A stretch of DNA of 64,000 bases from Isoetes taiwanensis (lineage: Eukaryota; Streptophyta; Lycopodiopsida; Isoetales; Isoetaceae). Position 1 is the first letter of the stretch; each line of letters opens with the position of its first letter. The stretch spans positions 1,976,479-2,040,478 of the forward strand of contig JAJEKV010000090.1 in assembly GCA_021234155.1 (NCBI GenBank), given 5' to 3'. A program made the translations under genes and the position numbers. The notes under the pieces were generated by a model that saw only the letters and a list, made by a program, of their open reading frames with translations, was not told where the DNA came from and did no database searches. Positions 10,961-24,080 of this stretch are shown here, in pieces.

Positions 10961-11300
10961 ATTTTGGAGAGAGTGGGCTCTCAGAGCCTACAAGTTACAG
11001 ATCACTTCGGCCCCATCCTCAGGGTTCACAAGGTCTTCCATGTAAAGTTTATTAAAGAGGGCACAATCCCTGGCTTACAGGAGGTTTGGATCCTCCCAGC
11101 CATTTGGAAATGGCCAGACAAAGTAGAAATAGTGCACAGGTTAGCTTCTTGATGTGATGCATTCTAGGAAGACCCCCAGGAGACCTCGGTTCCTCCAATC
11201 CATTTAGATTCAGGAAATGGAAGCACTTACATTGGAAAGTCACGACATGGTATTAGACAGATTTGGAAATGCGAGGAGTTTATGAGAGGAGGTTTGATGA
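10961..11300 (+). pseudogene. Integrase C-terminus and chromodomain remnant of E1
   Basis: 10964-11152 reads ERVGSQ..., then VHKVFHVKF, the typical GPF/VHNVFHVS region after the integrase core. At 11165-11270 'aggaagacccccaggagacct' and 'caggaaatggaagcacttacattggaaagt' followed by DMVLDRFGN align with the RRS, DTTW and following helix of the chromodomain in the outer element. The aromatic-cage residues cannot be judged because of frameshifts. Confidence 0.5.
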
Positions 11301-12191
11301 AGTGGAATACTCCAGAGCTTGAGTGACTGACTGCCAGTGGTTGGCTGAGTATGCATTATTGGCCTTGGCACAGGCCACATTCTAGTTAGTAGGGTGCATG
11401 CGGGAATCTTGAATCGTGTGAAGTGATGATGGGATCACATGCTGGAGCATTCTCTAGAGCCCTGCACTTTTGAAAGATGTGCATGCAAACCATTAGGGTC
11501 CATGTAGGTGAGAATGAGGCCATGGTGGTGATGGTGGGACACTCAGTGGGATGATCTCTGTCTGCCGCGATCGGGGGCCTTGCGTGCAGGAGCCATGGTG
11601 AAGATTCCGATGATCCTCTGTGATGGTAGGATGGTGAGGCGGGTCCTAGCTTGAGCCTAGGGCATGGTTGCTGGGGTGTACTCACGGTCGGGGCTGATGG
11701 CGTCACGAGTGGCCGCACCGATCATGAAGATGATGGCGGGCATCTTAAATGATCCATACAAGCTCCGTCCGAGGGCCATGATCTTGGGCAGATGATGGAC
11801 AACTGCCAGGCGATGGATTGACTCCAGAAGGTAGAGAGTGAGTCCCTAGAGCCACTGGAAGTGTGTAACTAAACCCCGTGTGTACTGTCCTTTACTGCGA
11901 GGCAGTGAGAGAATTGGACTTCCAGCGAGGAGCTAGAAGATGGAGGAGCCATAAGGTGGGTTATGAACCTAATAGCCTTCTTATAATAATGTTTTGAATT
12001 ATCGTGAAATAGTGTTCAAGGGGCATATTTGTATAATTACAATATAGCCTAATTTTAACTTTAACTAATGGAAACTTGATTGTTAAAAGTAAACTAAAAC
12101 TATATCGTATTGTTTTCCTTTGCGAAATTTGTAAGGTAGTTCGTCACTTAAGCATGAAATGGGGCAATGTTAATATAAGGGGGGAGGGAAA
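11301..12191 (+). other. 3' untranslated tail and polypurine tract of E1
   Basis: Non-coding, homologous to 1-661 and to 52446-52860 (reverse complement). The final purine run at 12177-12191 (aaggggggagggaaa) directly precedes the TG of the 3' LTR and is the best-preserved polypurine tract in the window. No protein domain is seen. Confidence 0.7.
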
Positions 12192-13759
12192 TGTAACCAG
12201 TCGGAATATAAAGCCATAAATACGTATTCACGGATCCGTCACTATACAATCTATCTTCCTTGGCCTTATGCACCATAGATTGTGGCACTAGGGGGCATGG
12301 CCAAATTTATTCGCCTAACATGACCAGGTTAGACCATCATCCATGTTTGTAACCTGTAGGCTGCTCACCCGAACGCTTGCGATTGGTGCCACGTGGCATC
12401 TAAATTGGACCCACACAACACTTATGATTTGAAACCTAACCCTAGGCCTCTTTCCATTCTGGCACCTGGGACTCACTACTGTTCCAGAGCTAGTTTTGAG
12501 ACTTGTAGTTCTTGTGTAGGCTATTAGGCCCGGCCCGGCTTGGGGTAGACTAGTTCTTGGGAGCCAGGAAGCGGCTATCCGTGGTCGAGAGACCATGGAG
12601 GCACCTGCGGATGGAGGGAGGCTTGGGGGCGGTGTAGGGTAGTAGTTATGGCTTATGGGAATTAGCATTTGGTGTCTGAGTATGTCTTATCTAGAGAGTA
12701 GAGCCATCCCTAGGGCAGGATTCAACATCTTGGTTCTAATCAATGAACCCCTAACTTATTAGTTAGATTTATAGTTAGTTAGAATGTTCTTAGTATCAAT
12801 TATTCTCATGATACTTGATGATGATTATGTGATGATGGTTGATCATGTTTGCTCCTCTCTTATTGGGAGGAGGTGAGACCCACGACCCATATGTAGTATG
12901 CTCCCTAGATTAGACCTTAAGTTCCTGGGCTGTCAGGGCCACAGGGCTATGTGGGGCTATGATATGACTCAGCACCATGCGGGCTAGAGGGATGTGGAGG
13001 AGGATCCTGCAGTGGGAAGGCCAGGGGATCCCATGAGTAGGCTGGGCATGGTGGAGTCCTTGGGCAGGCATGGGTGGGCACCTCAGGCCGGTGGTGGCCA
13101 CTGGGGCCAGAAGTGTTGGCTTGGCTCTACCGTTTGGGGGTTAAGTGAATTAAGATAAATAATGTCCACCAGATTCTCTAGTATGCCGGAACCTCTAGAC
13201 CGCAGCCCTTCACGCCTCCATTGGACCGAGGAGATGTGGAGGCGGAGTCCAGATAAGGTGATGCCATGGAATTCTGCTGCGATATCGGAGAAAATTTGGG
13301 AGTCCTCAGGAGAGGAACTGATTTGGCCCATCGCAGTATACACGAGGAGGCGGGATGATTAGTCAGCCTAGCCATTGTTCTATACATTTTCGCCATTGCA
13401 CCCAGCGACTGCTCCTATCTTGAGGCCTGGTAGGTGAGTCCACCCTCCTTATGAGTGCAGTGAGGTGAGGAGCTCTCATTTCCGCAGTTTGTGCTTATCA
13501 TCTTTGTATTGGTATATGTGTGATGCACTACCCTATCCGAGGTAGTATTTGGCCTTATGTTTGATCTTTGGATTACGTGTTGCTCGCCCAGCAGGAGCCC
13601 ATGGGAAGAGTGGCATGAGCCTGTAGTGTTCCCTCCCACTAGGATTGCCTGAGGAGTCTGGGGAGTGAGCTGAAGACATCACGGTTGTTGAGGCTGGGAT
13701 GGGGATTTCACTGAGAGTGTCAATTTGGGTGGCAGAGTATCATTTAGCAGGGGCGTCAC
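12192..13759 (+). repeat. LTR B: 3' LTR of E1
   Basis: It starts TGTAACCAGTCGGAATATA after the polypurine tract and ends GGGCGTCAC. It is colinear with LTR A and with both E2 LTRs: 'gtggcactagggggcatggcc' at about 12283, a telo-box at 12431-12447, and 'gatgatggttgatcatg' at about 12833. It is not followed by a primer-binding site, which confirms it as the downstream LTR. It lacks the terminal duplication of LTR A. The exact last base is uncertain by one or two because the final CA is mutated. Confidence 0.8.
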
Positions 13760-16700
13760 GCCATTTGATAGGCATTTTGAACCTGTTAGTGGATAAATAA
13801 TCTAGATGCTAAATTTGGTGAAACGGGTTGCAAGATCTGCCTCACTATTTCTCTACTTCTTCAGATGAAAAGGGTTTGAACCAAGGTTTGATTGTTGAAA
13901 CATTGGTTCACGACCTATATAGAAGGTTTGTGGGTTTGGTTTGCATATCATAAATCGATGTTGTATTTTGGTCGTTTATGATAAAATATATCAAGTTGTT
14001 TATCATTTCTAGATGATGCACAGGAATTGTGCCTACAACCATGTAAGAATTTTTTACACAAGAATTGGGTCGGATGTTATAGCTTCTAAATCACATGCCA
14101 TCACATGTTTTCTATTGTTATAAGTAATCGCAGAATTGTACAACTTATTTATTTTGTTGTGATCAATTTTTGATTCGACATGTTATGTATTCTAAACACT
14201 AATCACATAAAACCGAAGCAGTTGAGTAGAGATTATGCTTCAAAAACAATAATGTTTTCTACAAAATGAATAAATACAATAGTACATACTCCTATACAAT
14301 TGGCGGAGATAATTTTGGAAATTCAAGCTCATTCACGTCAGGCCCAAACAAAGAATTTGCCACATCTACTCCCTCTTCAAATCTTTTGGCACTCTTTATA
14401 TCCTTTACCCACCAACTTCCTATAGCGCTTGCATTCTTGGATTCAATTAAATTACATAGAAATTACAATCTCTTCGCCATAAAATAACAAATAAAGCTTG
14501 TATTCATAAATGTTATTTGTCTTGTTACTTTATATTTACAGAGTTTATTGCGCTACCAAGGCCATGAACATTTCTCTTCTTCCCGACTCTTACATTTGGG
14601 GAAGTAATTTTTACAAAAGCAAAGCACTCAAGCAAACAGCTTTTATAATGAATGCCCTGCTTGCTTAAGATGTGGATTTGACCTCGTGAGCCATTGTCGT
14701 GAACAACCATGGAGTCGCCTATGGAGTCTATTATCAAGGAGTTTCATCATAACAACCATAGTATTCCCACTATCGTGTATCTAACTAACAATTGTCTAAA
14801 CATTTATCATTTTTAGTTAGTAATGTTTAAAACTAGTAATGTCTGTGCTGAAGCTATGGAAAGGATTTAATGTGTTTGTTAATGCAATTTTTCAATCCTC
14901 GCCAAAAGGTTGTTCTCGTAATATAATTGATCAATTTTTAAATGCATTCGAATCAAGATATCCGCAACCCCAATTTAGATGTTACATTTGTTAAAAGTAG
15001 ATATAGTTGCAAGTTTAAGGGACATTCATGATGGAGTGGCTTCTAGAGAACTGTAGGAACCAATGGGTTGCCGAGGAATGACTGCGGGCAATCTCATACC
15101 GAGTAATCGCAAAAGTGTAGTAAAGAATATTTTTAAGAACTAATGTTTCTAAAACTAGCTAGCATTTTATGTAATTTATTGGGTTAGTGCTAGTCACAAG
15201 ATGGACCATTTACTTCCCCTACAACATAATTGAGGAAGTAATTTCAAGGTGGATCCATCTCCCACCACACTCTCCTTGCCCAAAAACCAACCTATTTTTG
15301 TTGGGTATGTACGTAATCCGATGTAGTGCTGTTGTTCTATGACTACTACAAAACTGACCGTAGGGCACCCGTGATGTGAAAGGCCATAGAAATTAGAGAC
15401 GATGGGTCAAAGACGCTATGAAGAGGAGCAGAGATTAATTCTTCATTCTTCGTCAGATACTAAACTGTGACATTCCATATCCATAGCCATAGCCACTGCA
15501 CCTAAGCTTGGGAAAAGATGGGCAATGGAATGGTGTGGCATTGGGTTGTGGAGCAAGATTAGAAAGGGGACTAATTTAAAATTCACCGACTGGCAAAGAA
15601 TCGTCTGCTCGATATCCAATCTTTTATCTTCTCCTGCTTTTTTCTTCCCAACCAATTCTTCATTTATGTATCACGTATGGAAGCATCCTCGATTTCCGGC
15701 CCAATTTGAGCATTTCCCAAGCTAAAATCCACCAAAACCCAAATCATTTTGTTCTAGGCCCGGAAGTTTTTGTGACATCTTCATCCTCGAGATGATTTAT
15801 AAAATAGATCCTACATATAATCTTTGAATTTTGAAGTGACTTTATACATTCACACAACACAAACACGTGGAATCTTGGTAACAAAACTAAGTGAAAGAGA
15901 GCAGTTGTTATCGGTCTTTAGTGATTCTTCATAAATCCGCGGGTTACGTGATATAGGCGAGCCGCAGTAGTCCTTAAAAGGGTTAAGGCAATTATGCCAA
16001 GGCTAGTTCCTAAGAAGTTCCCCAAGAATATAAGCAAAAGGGACTTGGGAGAGAGGCATTTTCTCGAGGCCAATATCAAAGTTATCTAAGCAAAATGAAA
16101 AAGGGGCTAAAATAAATCCAGGGAAGCCCGGATCATAAGACTTCGGGGTTTGTTTATGACGGTCGAGAAATTGCCTCATAAATCTTCATGCCTGAAGGCT
16201 CAATTTGTTGATTTATATTGCCTTCTTTCCTCCTGCACTTACTTTGGTTTCCATTTTTCTACTCACGAAATTTTCCCTCATTCATTGCCTCTGTCTTTGC
16301 CGGGAATAATTTATTTCCATGCTTATGCGAGAAACGGAATGATAGTTCCCAACTCACCCATGTCTTGATTAGAACAAATGGGCGGGAACCCAAATCCACA
16401 TCTTTGGAGTAAAGATGAAACAACAAGATGGAAGTTGATCACCTTCATCATTTTAACCACTGGACCTTTTCTTTTGTGGGTTTTATTTTTAGGCACCTTT
16501 TTCTTTTGAGTAAGGTTTATCTTGCGGGCTCAAAATACTCGATCTTGAGCACCTTTGGGGCGCCAAGATCTAGTTTTGCTTGATACAGGGTTGTGGGATG
16601 AGAAAAAATGCTTAAAAACACAGGTTTAATCTAAAATGAAGCGAAGTTTGAAGCCGGACATGGATTGACTTCTACTTATGCGGCTTTAAAGGGAGGCTCA

Positions 16701-18400
16701 AAAGGGCCGTCGTGGGACCCACTTTGGGCCTTTCTTAGTAAAGCGGGGCGCGTATTCGTCGATTGGAAGTTAGAGTTGGATGTGTCCGGCCCCAATTTGA
16801 TTGCTTGAGCACATCGAGCACAGCATGCTTGTTGTAGAACAAATGAGATGCTCCTTGGCTATGGCGGTAGCCGGTGAAAGCGGTGCAGGCCTCGAGACCA
16901 AGCATCATTTTTCTCCTTTTCTTTAACTGTACAAAAAAGTGGGAAAAACATGCGTTAACGCGTTAGAATACAAAGCAACTGTGCCATGTAGGCATTAGTA
17001 TCCGGACATAATAGATTATATATGTGGCAGATATGGGTGGTGAATTGTTCCCCATACAACCATTATTAGGTTTGTATTCATAAAATGTTATTTGTCTTGC
17101 TACATATTTATATCATTACGCAGGGAAAGAAAATTGAGTGATATTTCATTTGACATTGTGAGAACTCACATGCTCATATAGAATTATTTGCTAAATGTGA
17201 GCCAACTACGAGTGCGAATTTTACATGAGACATTACATAAAGTATTTTCATTATCCATTCACCCTCAACATAGCAATTGGTTGTTAAATTGTTGAGTGGT
17301 TCATACTAAACAATAGTTTGAGCTTAAACATGTTGAGGTGGTTCATTGAGAAGGTATTGAGCTCTTTATACAACATTAGGTATTGCACTCTCGCAACTAT
17401 GCTCGTTTGATGACGAATGACTTCCTATACATTTTTCAAATTCCAAAAGCCACAAGCTTGAGAACAACTTGATCCTAGCAGCAACCAAAATCCATATTTA
17501 CTAAGCGACCTTGTACGCTTACCATAACAAATATGGTTTTTGGATTGAAACATGCTCCATTTGGGATATGGCATATTTATGCCTTTCTTATCGTTTAGAA
17601 GAGTGAGAAAAATGACATGCGAGGTATGATGATGCATGAAACAATTGTAACTTTCATCATGCATTTATAAGATTTTTATTTTTATTTTTTTTTGTATAAG
17701 CACTATGCCTTAGGAAAAGTAGATAGAGAATACCATGATCTTTATTCCAAAATGAATCCCCGGAATGAAGTTGCGATATGTGATAAGCGACTCAAAGGAA
17801 CCTCGAAAATACTTGTAGGTTTGTACTTCATCTACCTTTAAAAGTGTCTATTTTCAAACACCTTGTATGTATTTGCTAAAAGAGTACCTTCCACCCGCCT
17901 GGAGTACTTCTTCTATCTCAGTAGCTGTTTGTAGACACATTGTTGATGCATTCTGGGGAGACATGTGACATATGAAGTCCCTTATAGAACATGAGATGCT
18001 GCCATGGCGTGATGATATAGTTATAGGTTAGTTTTAGAAAAGAAATTACCTCCCTTTTATGATTTGCTATGAAAAGTTTTCAATGGTGTAATGGGATCAT
18101 CAATTTGAAAATTATACAAAGCGAGAGGCATCAAACCAAGCAAAGAGCATCACGTAACTTTTTTATCTAATAGCTTACCAACTATAAGGAGTAATGAATT
18201 TTGCAACGGAATACAAAGAATGAACTAACACACCACTTAAAAAACTTCGAGAAATTGTGCGTTTTAAACTAGGGTAGAGATAGAACATGACAAAATGCTC
18301 TTTATCCCTTTAAACCATGGCAGAATGTGCATATTCTATATTTCAATGTAAACTGTGCATTTGAATCCAGTGTATCACAAAAGCACATAAGGATTTAATA
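13760..18400. other. AT-rich intergenic DNA, no gene supported
   Basis: I find no long or motif-bearing reading frame, rRNA or tRNA in this stretch. Short frames (for example 14266-14487, 15443-15655, 16150-16412, 17425-17664) show no recognisable family. A ~45-bp near-identical pair occurs at 14497-14541 and 17069-17113 ('gtattcataaa.tgttatttgtcttg.tac'), probably remnants of a dispersed repeat. The stretch may hold host non-coding DNA and old, unrecognisable repeats. Confidence 0.5.
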
Positions 18401-20439
18401 AAAGAACGAATTTACCTCCGAGTATTGTTTAGGTTCAATATGCTTTTTGCAATAGAATGCTTCGCAGAGTGTCCTCCAGAAGGCTTTGCGGGTACCTCCT
18501 GTTGTATTTCCTCCAGAAGGCTTTGAACAATCATGTCTCAATTTTGATGAATAGGCTACCTCCTCTTGTATTTGCTGGGTTTTTATAAACTATTTTTGGA
18601 TCACTGTACTCAACAGCGATGATGCAGGGCTGATGTCCAGATTGATAAACTCTGCAAAAAAATGAAAATGCAGCCAGAGTATTGCTTTGTTGCACATATC
18701 TGATCGAATCTTCTCTCTTTAACACAAATTCGATGCACACCAACACTCAGAAAATCACTTTCGGTTGCTCTTAGCCAGGCACATATAATTCTAGCAGGCT
18801 TTTCAACCTAGCACAACTTTTGCTCTTCTCTGATGCATGTCTCCAAAATAAATGGAAAACCTACCTGGGATGGATGCGATGCTGTGTTTTACAAGCAGAC
18901 TACCAATCTAAAAACGTTTCAAAGACTGCAGGTTTTCCAAGCACCGAAATATTCTCCTTGAAAGTCAATCCTTCCATAACACACTGCCACTACCTATGTG
19001 ATTTATAAGCCACGCCCTGCTACAAAAAATAGAGCACCCATCTTTGAGATATGCTGCGCTCTTGCAACCAGAATTTGTAGAATTGCAACGAAAATTTGAC
19101 TCTAAACGTCGAATCTGTGCAGAAAAGCATCTATTTGTTGATATATTCAGAGTTCAGCTGCACACCATTTTGTGTTGAGCACTAAAGCTTGTTTCCAGAG
19201 TAGAGGTGTTTTGGACTTCACCAGTTTTCAGTTGCCTTTAGACCACAGATGAACGCGGCTGGTACTCTCACAATCAAACCCTAAGTCGCCTGGCTACAAT
19301 GCGTGTGCTGACCCGAAATAAGTGGAGAATCGCGTACGATACTATGCTGAATCTCACTGTGTGGGTTCCTCTCCTTCCACATTTCCCGAGACGTTTCTGG
19401 TACGTTTGTGCCTTTAGCGAGGATTATGCCCGCGTGGCATGATTTTAGGCGTTCATCATGATAAATGGACGGAGGACAAATCACGGGCCAGTAGATTAAA
19501 GCGAGAGGACATTGGAGGAATCTGGTAGTGATGGTGGCCAGAATGGGCATGCGGTTTTATATGCCGGACTAGAAATTGCCCATCGTTGATGGAAGCTTTC
19601 TATGTGATTGTATATGAAGATTGAGGTAATGTGTTGTCATGGTAAATGGCGTTAAATTGAGTAGCAGTTCATACGCCACAAAAACATTAAATTGAAGAAG
19701 GGATGAGTACGGAGGCTCATTAAAACATTTAGGAGCGAAGACTATGACATTGAAATACTTTTAGTAAAAAATTTGAGGCAGGAGCTATCTACATTAAAAT
19801 ACTTTTCTCTTGATGTGAGCTAAATAATAATAATTCTTTTTAGGCGCTGGTTATCATCTAAAACTTGTTAGTTTACCTTGTCGATACTCTCTTATCCTTT
19901 GATACCTCATAAGGATGGATAAAATTTATCTTTTGGAAACATGCTTAGAAATTTGACATCAAACTTTTGTAGAATGTTGCCAAGAAAATTCGTGTGGCAT
20001 AATTGGCCCAGGAAACATTAATCACGAATTTCAACCACACTTCACAATACTTGATGTACTTACTTATGAAGGAATCGCGTAGGGGACTCTCTGCCTTCAT
20101 ATAACTACTCAATGAAATTTGATAAGTCATTGACTGAAATAGTTTGTGTGGAATGTTTATATTTGCATGCCAAGTGGCACCTATTCAGAGTATAGTTCTT
20201 AGTCATTTCTTGCTCTAAAAGTGCTCACCATCATAGGCACCTAGTTTCCTTACATGATTAGATAAAATGAAAGCGTAGTTGATTTGATTTTGAGAGCAAA
20301 CATACAAGCTCAGGCGGGCAACTTGACTGCGCTTTCTGCACTCTCGTGTGAAGGTCTAAGCTTACGTAGAGCTGACAACTTAGCCTCTTCATGCAAGTCA
20401 AAATATATCTACAATTTGAAGCCTAATGTGATTATTGTT
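18401..20439. other. Unclassified DNA with a short local repeat
   Basis: 'cctccagaaggctttg' occurs twice at about 18473-18525, followed by a third 'cctcctcttgtattt' echo near 18560, indicating a small local duplication. A minus-strand frame at 19281-19550 (89 codons, MPILATITTRFLQC...) begins with an ATG but matches no family I know. Nothing else is supported. Confidence 0.4.
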
Positions 20440-20822
20440 AGAGCTGGACTCCTAACCTTGCAAGAAAAGGATGAAAAACCCAACAATCCAAGCTCGATCT
20501 ATGAACAAGGCAATGTACAACACAAAGAATCATCATCTCCATATACAGATCAAGCAAAATCCTCACTCTCGATACACCATCTCCTTTGTTCTTCTCTCCT
20601 GCTGCTTTCGGATAACCAGGTAGTCCTCCTTGGATCACGTGCAAATATCACATACTTGGCGTGCACGTAATCGTGCATCACTCCATATACGGTATGCCTG
20701 CCTTCTATACCACCTCAATAGTGGTGAATGTGGTTAGTGGTGGCTTAAGTATGATGAGTGGTAGCGAGGTGTCGTGAGTGTGAGTGATGAGTGTGTGGTG
20801 AGGTGTGGTGATTGGTGATCAC
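20440..20822 (-). repeat. LTR-like direct repeat, left copy (3' end of E3)
   Basis: It shares a near-identical order with 36940-37288: 'ttgcaagaaaagg.tgaaaaacccaacaatccaagctc', 'gatcaagcaaaatcctcactctc', 'gtgcaaatatcacatacttggcgtgc', 'ataccacctcaatagtggtgaatgtgg', a TGGTGA-type minisatellite, and a final 'gattggtgatcac'. The two copies are in the same orientation and flank gypsy domains on the minus strand, as LTRs would. The precise ends are not certain. Confidence 0.6.
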
Positions 20823-21289
20823 CCCAGCGATGGCGACCACGGTGGGAGAAAATAACACACTCGTAGCGGAGAAACCCACAGCAACAAAAATATTAATATG
20901 GTCCTTGGGGCATGTCCCCAAATGACACATGTATGTTTAGAAAAGAAAATACCCTCCCTCAAATCCAAATGTCACGATAGAAACAAAAGCTGAGGTCGGA
21001 ATAGCGGTGACGAAAGCAGGCCTCTGTAATTGTGGCAAACTTTGGAAGAGAGTGATATCTTGAGTTCCCGGACCTCAGTTTGACTGCACCATACCTCGTT
21101 GGATTACGTGTCGCCGGAAACACATCATTTGATGTAGGATGATAGATTGTGTATTATGGAACTGTCACCATCTGTTTTACAGAAAAACGACCTCTTTGTA
21201 ACTTAAAAGTTCTCCACAAATTCTACATGGTGGAGCTATACCATCCCGAATCCCTTAGAAAGCACTTCTCTTCAAAAGTAAGGCTGGTC
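20823..21289. other. 3' flank of E3 integrase, no gene
   Basis: Between the left LTR-like repeat and the integrase remnant I see no conserved frame. It would be the 3' untranslated part of E3 if the LTR assignment is right. Confidence 0.35.
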
Positions 21290-22400
21290 ACTTGCCATTT
21301 AAAGGATTGGGCAACAATTATACGGAGTCATCGAATAGAAAGCCCACACAGGTACCTCCTTATCAATGTCGAGAAATGGGCCTTCCATGGGCTTTAAATT
21401 TGGATAGATGCTTCTTAGTGGTCACACACTTTAACACCAATTGCCCTTCTTCAAATGGATTGACAACTGTAACTTGTCTTTGATAAGCTTTGCGCATTTT
21501 ATGCCTCATATTGAAATCTGCTGCTTCTTGTCTCATCTCTTGCAAATTCTGACAAATCCTTCCATCTCATGCCATTTTGATTTGGAGTTGGAGCTTCTCT
21601 TAAATTCTAAGTAATAAGGTAGCTCCACAAATGAACTACAAAGGAATGTCAAATGAATAGGCATCGGCTTACACTCCATAAACCAATTCAAATGAATTGT
21701 AAATCCGTAGCCAACTTGTAAGTACACAGAGAACTCCATAATGCACATCCAGGAAAACTATTACCAATTTCTTTGATTATCCCTTCAACATTTTTGGCCA
21801 AGATAGCTTTGAGAATTTTGTTAGTAGACTTCGGCTTGCCCATTTCCCTTTGTGGATAATAAGCTGAGAAGCTTGCACATGTTGAACACCAATCTTTACG
21901 ATGGCGGGCTACTACTTTTCCCATGAAATGACTTCCCGTCAGGACAAAAGAATGGTTGGAACGCAAGTAGAAATCAAGGTGTGATAAAAGCTTACTGTGG
22001 TATTTTTACGTAGCATGCTTCTTTGGAATTGCTTCTACCACTTGTAAACATACATGTGGCTGCCAAAGGTATACCATATGACCTTTGGAAGATGGAGGAT
22101 TGATAGGCCCAATGTAATCCAATCCCCACATATGAAATGGACCAACACTCAAAATAGGATGGAATGGCATATTATTGTGAAGTACGTCAGTGTTTATGCC
22201 TTTTGACACTTCTCATTTGCTAACAAAGTCTCTAGTATCCTTGTAAAGAGTTGGCCAATAATATATCCCGATGAAGGATCTTAGAACGTAGTTAGTGCGC
22301 AAAATGCCACGACAATCATGTACTAGCGCAACAAATCATGAGTTTGCTGACCCGGCCCGACACATCTTAATAAGAGACCTTCCATAGTCCTCTTATAAAA
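21290..22400 (-). pseudogene. Ty3/gypsy integrase remnant of E3
   Basis: On the minus strand, 22360-22210 reads an HHCC-type finger remnant ending GIYYWPTLYKDTRDFV, and the frame at 22209-22006 carries FHMWGLDYIGPI, the start of the DDE core with the first aspartate. 21966-21688 continues with AYYPQ, then KPKSTNKILKAIL, corresponding to the NGQAESTNK glutamate motif typical of plant Tat/Athila-type gypsy elements. The second aspartate block is not readable. The sequence is unlike the integrase of the E1 family, so this is a different lineage. Several frameshifts make it inactive. Confidence 0.75.
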
Positions 22401-23579
22401 AGAGAATAGCCTCATACCACATAGCAATTTGCTTGTACTCTAAGAGCATACTTTTGTTGCTTTAAGAAAATGATGAAGGATAAGTAGATCTCTTGTAAAT
22501 ACACAGCATATGTTGGCATACCAAAGATCCACTTGCGTCTGATAAGGGGTAAAGCATGAAAGGGTATGCGTACATGCGTACTTGAGATTGAGAAAAGGGG
22601 GCAATTTGTGCTTTTTTGGGGTACATTTTAGATGTGCGTCCAGAATCTCTTATGGTTTAATGGTTTTGTGTATGGATATGCAATGATTGCAAGATCATCG
22701 ACATTTCCCAAAATTCTTGAAGTTTAACCACGAACCACTTAGAACCAATTCGAATGGATCGAGTCCTCCCTTTAGAAATTCCCCCTTTCCTGCGGAATGA
22801 ACAGAAGAAATTCCAGAAGCAAAACACATGCAATTGAATCTACAAAATACAAAATCAATTTCAATGTTGTTCATGGAGGTGAGAGTCCAATGGAAGTGAT
22901 GGTTCCTAAGCGCCAAGTATCGCAGGTATTGGCAGTGTTATGCCACAAAACAAATAAAAGAAGCGTGTTAGCCAGTGGATTGCATCCTCGATTCTTTGGC
23001 TTAAGCGGCCCGTCGAATCAAGAATAGTTTTTGTGATAGATTTGTTGCAAGATGTGAGCTTTTCATTTCGAACGTAATTGGAAATCCTTAAGTTATTGTT
23101 ATAAATCAATGATGAGAAACTTGAAAGATGGGCTTCAAGAGTAAAGTCTACGCTGTACTTAAAGATAAATTGGTACGCAAAACATTCCTTTATTATCGTG
23201 ATTGTTGGAAAAAGGAGATATAAGCAAGAATGTTTCTTCTTCAAAGTACTTTAAAGATCTGACGAAATTTATCCAAAGTACTGCGGCAAGAAGGAAGATA
23301 ATGTGTCATTAAGTGGAGCAAATGTATGGGCTTTGGCGGGGAAGGATGCAAGATCAAATAGAAGATAGATGATTCAATCAAATGCTCCGGGTTAGGTAGA
23401 TTTTAACCCACGACAATACCAAAGTTTCACCAAAAGGTTAGAATGTCATGAAGAGGAGAACACAGAAGCAATACAATATGATATCTCACGGGTTTTGCTC
23501 TTGTAATTGAATCAATTCAGTCTTGAGTTTATATTTTCTTCCAAATTCTTTCATGACTTTCTTACGTACATTCTAGTTA

Positions 23580-24080
23580 CATTAGAGTGACTGTTAATGA
23601 ATACACATGGTTTTCATGAAATGTATTTGCATTTTACATTGTTTACATTTATACATTGTTTACATAGTAGCGAAGTACTTGCGGTGATGTGCTATTAGGT
23701 ACTTTTTAGATTATTACATCCATTACTTACATGTCCAATAAACTGCATTTTGCACATGTACTTAGATATCAAAATTACATCATTTTACATTTTAGTGTAC
23801 TTTTCGGTAATGAAGCGAAACAAATGGAACATATGTACATTAGTTGTACACTAATATTGTAACATTAATGTGATGTACTAATATTGGAACATTAATTAGA
23901 TGTACATTGGATGTACATTGGATGTTAGATTAAGGCTTGTTGGTACGTACGATAGAATTAATAACTAGCGTACATTAGATGTACATTAGATATGCGATAG
24001 CAGTCCCGGTCTGGAAGCTGTTGGATGGACATTTATGTACATAGAACATACATTAATTGTACAATAGTATAGTTCAATAC
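23580..24080. repeat. TGTACAT-rich tract 1
   Basis: There are many copies of 'tgtacatt', 'gatgtacatt' and 'tacatt' in an AT-rich context, for example 'ttagatgtacattggatgtacattggatgt' near 23894-23924. TGTACA is self-complementary, so the tract is rich in short palindromes. The units are irregularly spaced, so it is not a simple microsatellite. Confidence 0.6.

Larger units (their letters stand above)
662..13759 (+). mobile_element. E1: degenerate complete chromovirus-type element
   Basis: Plus-strand element of 13.1 kb with LTRs A and B, a degenerate PBS and a good polypurine tract. It retains traces of the H3-like ORF1, spacer, ORF2, gag, protease, RT, RNase H, integrase and chromodomain. 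It is the only copy in the window whose 5' and 3' ends and all domains are present, but every frame is broken. It shows the ancestral domain order used to interpret E2 and the outer element. Confidence 0.8.
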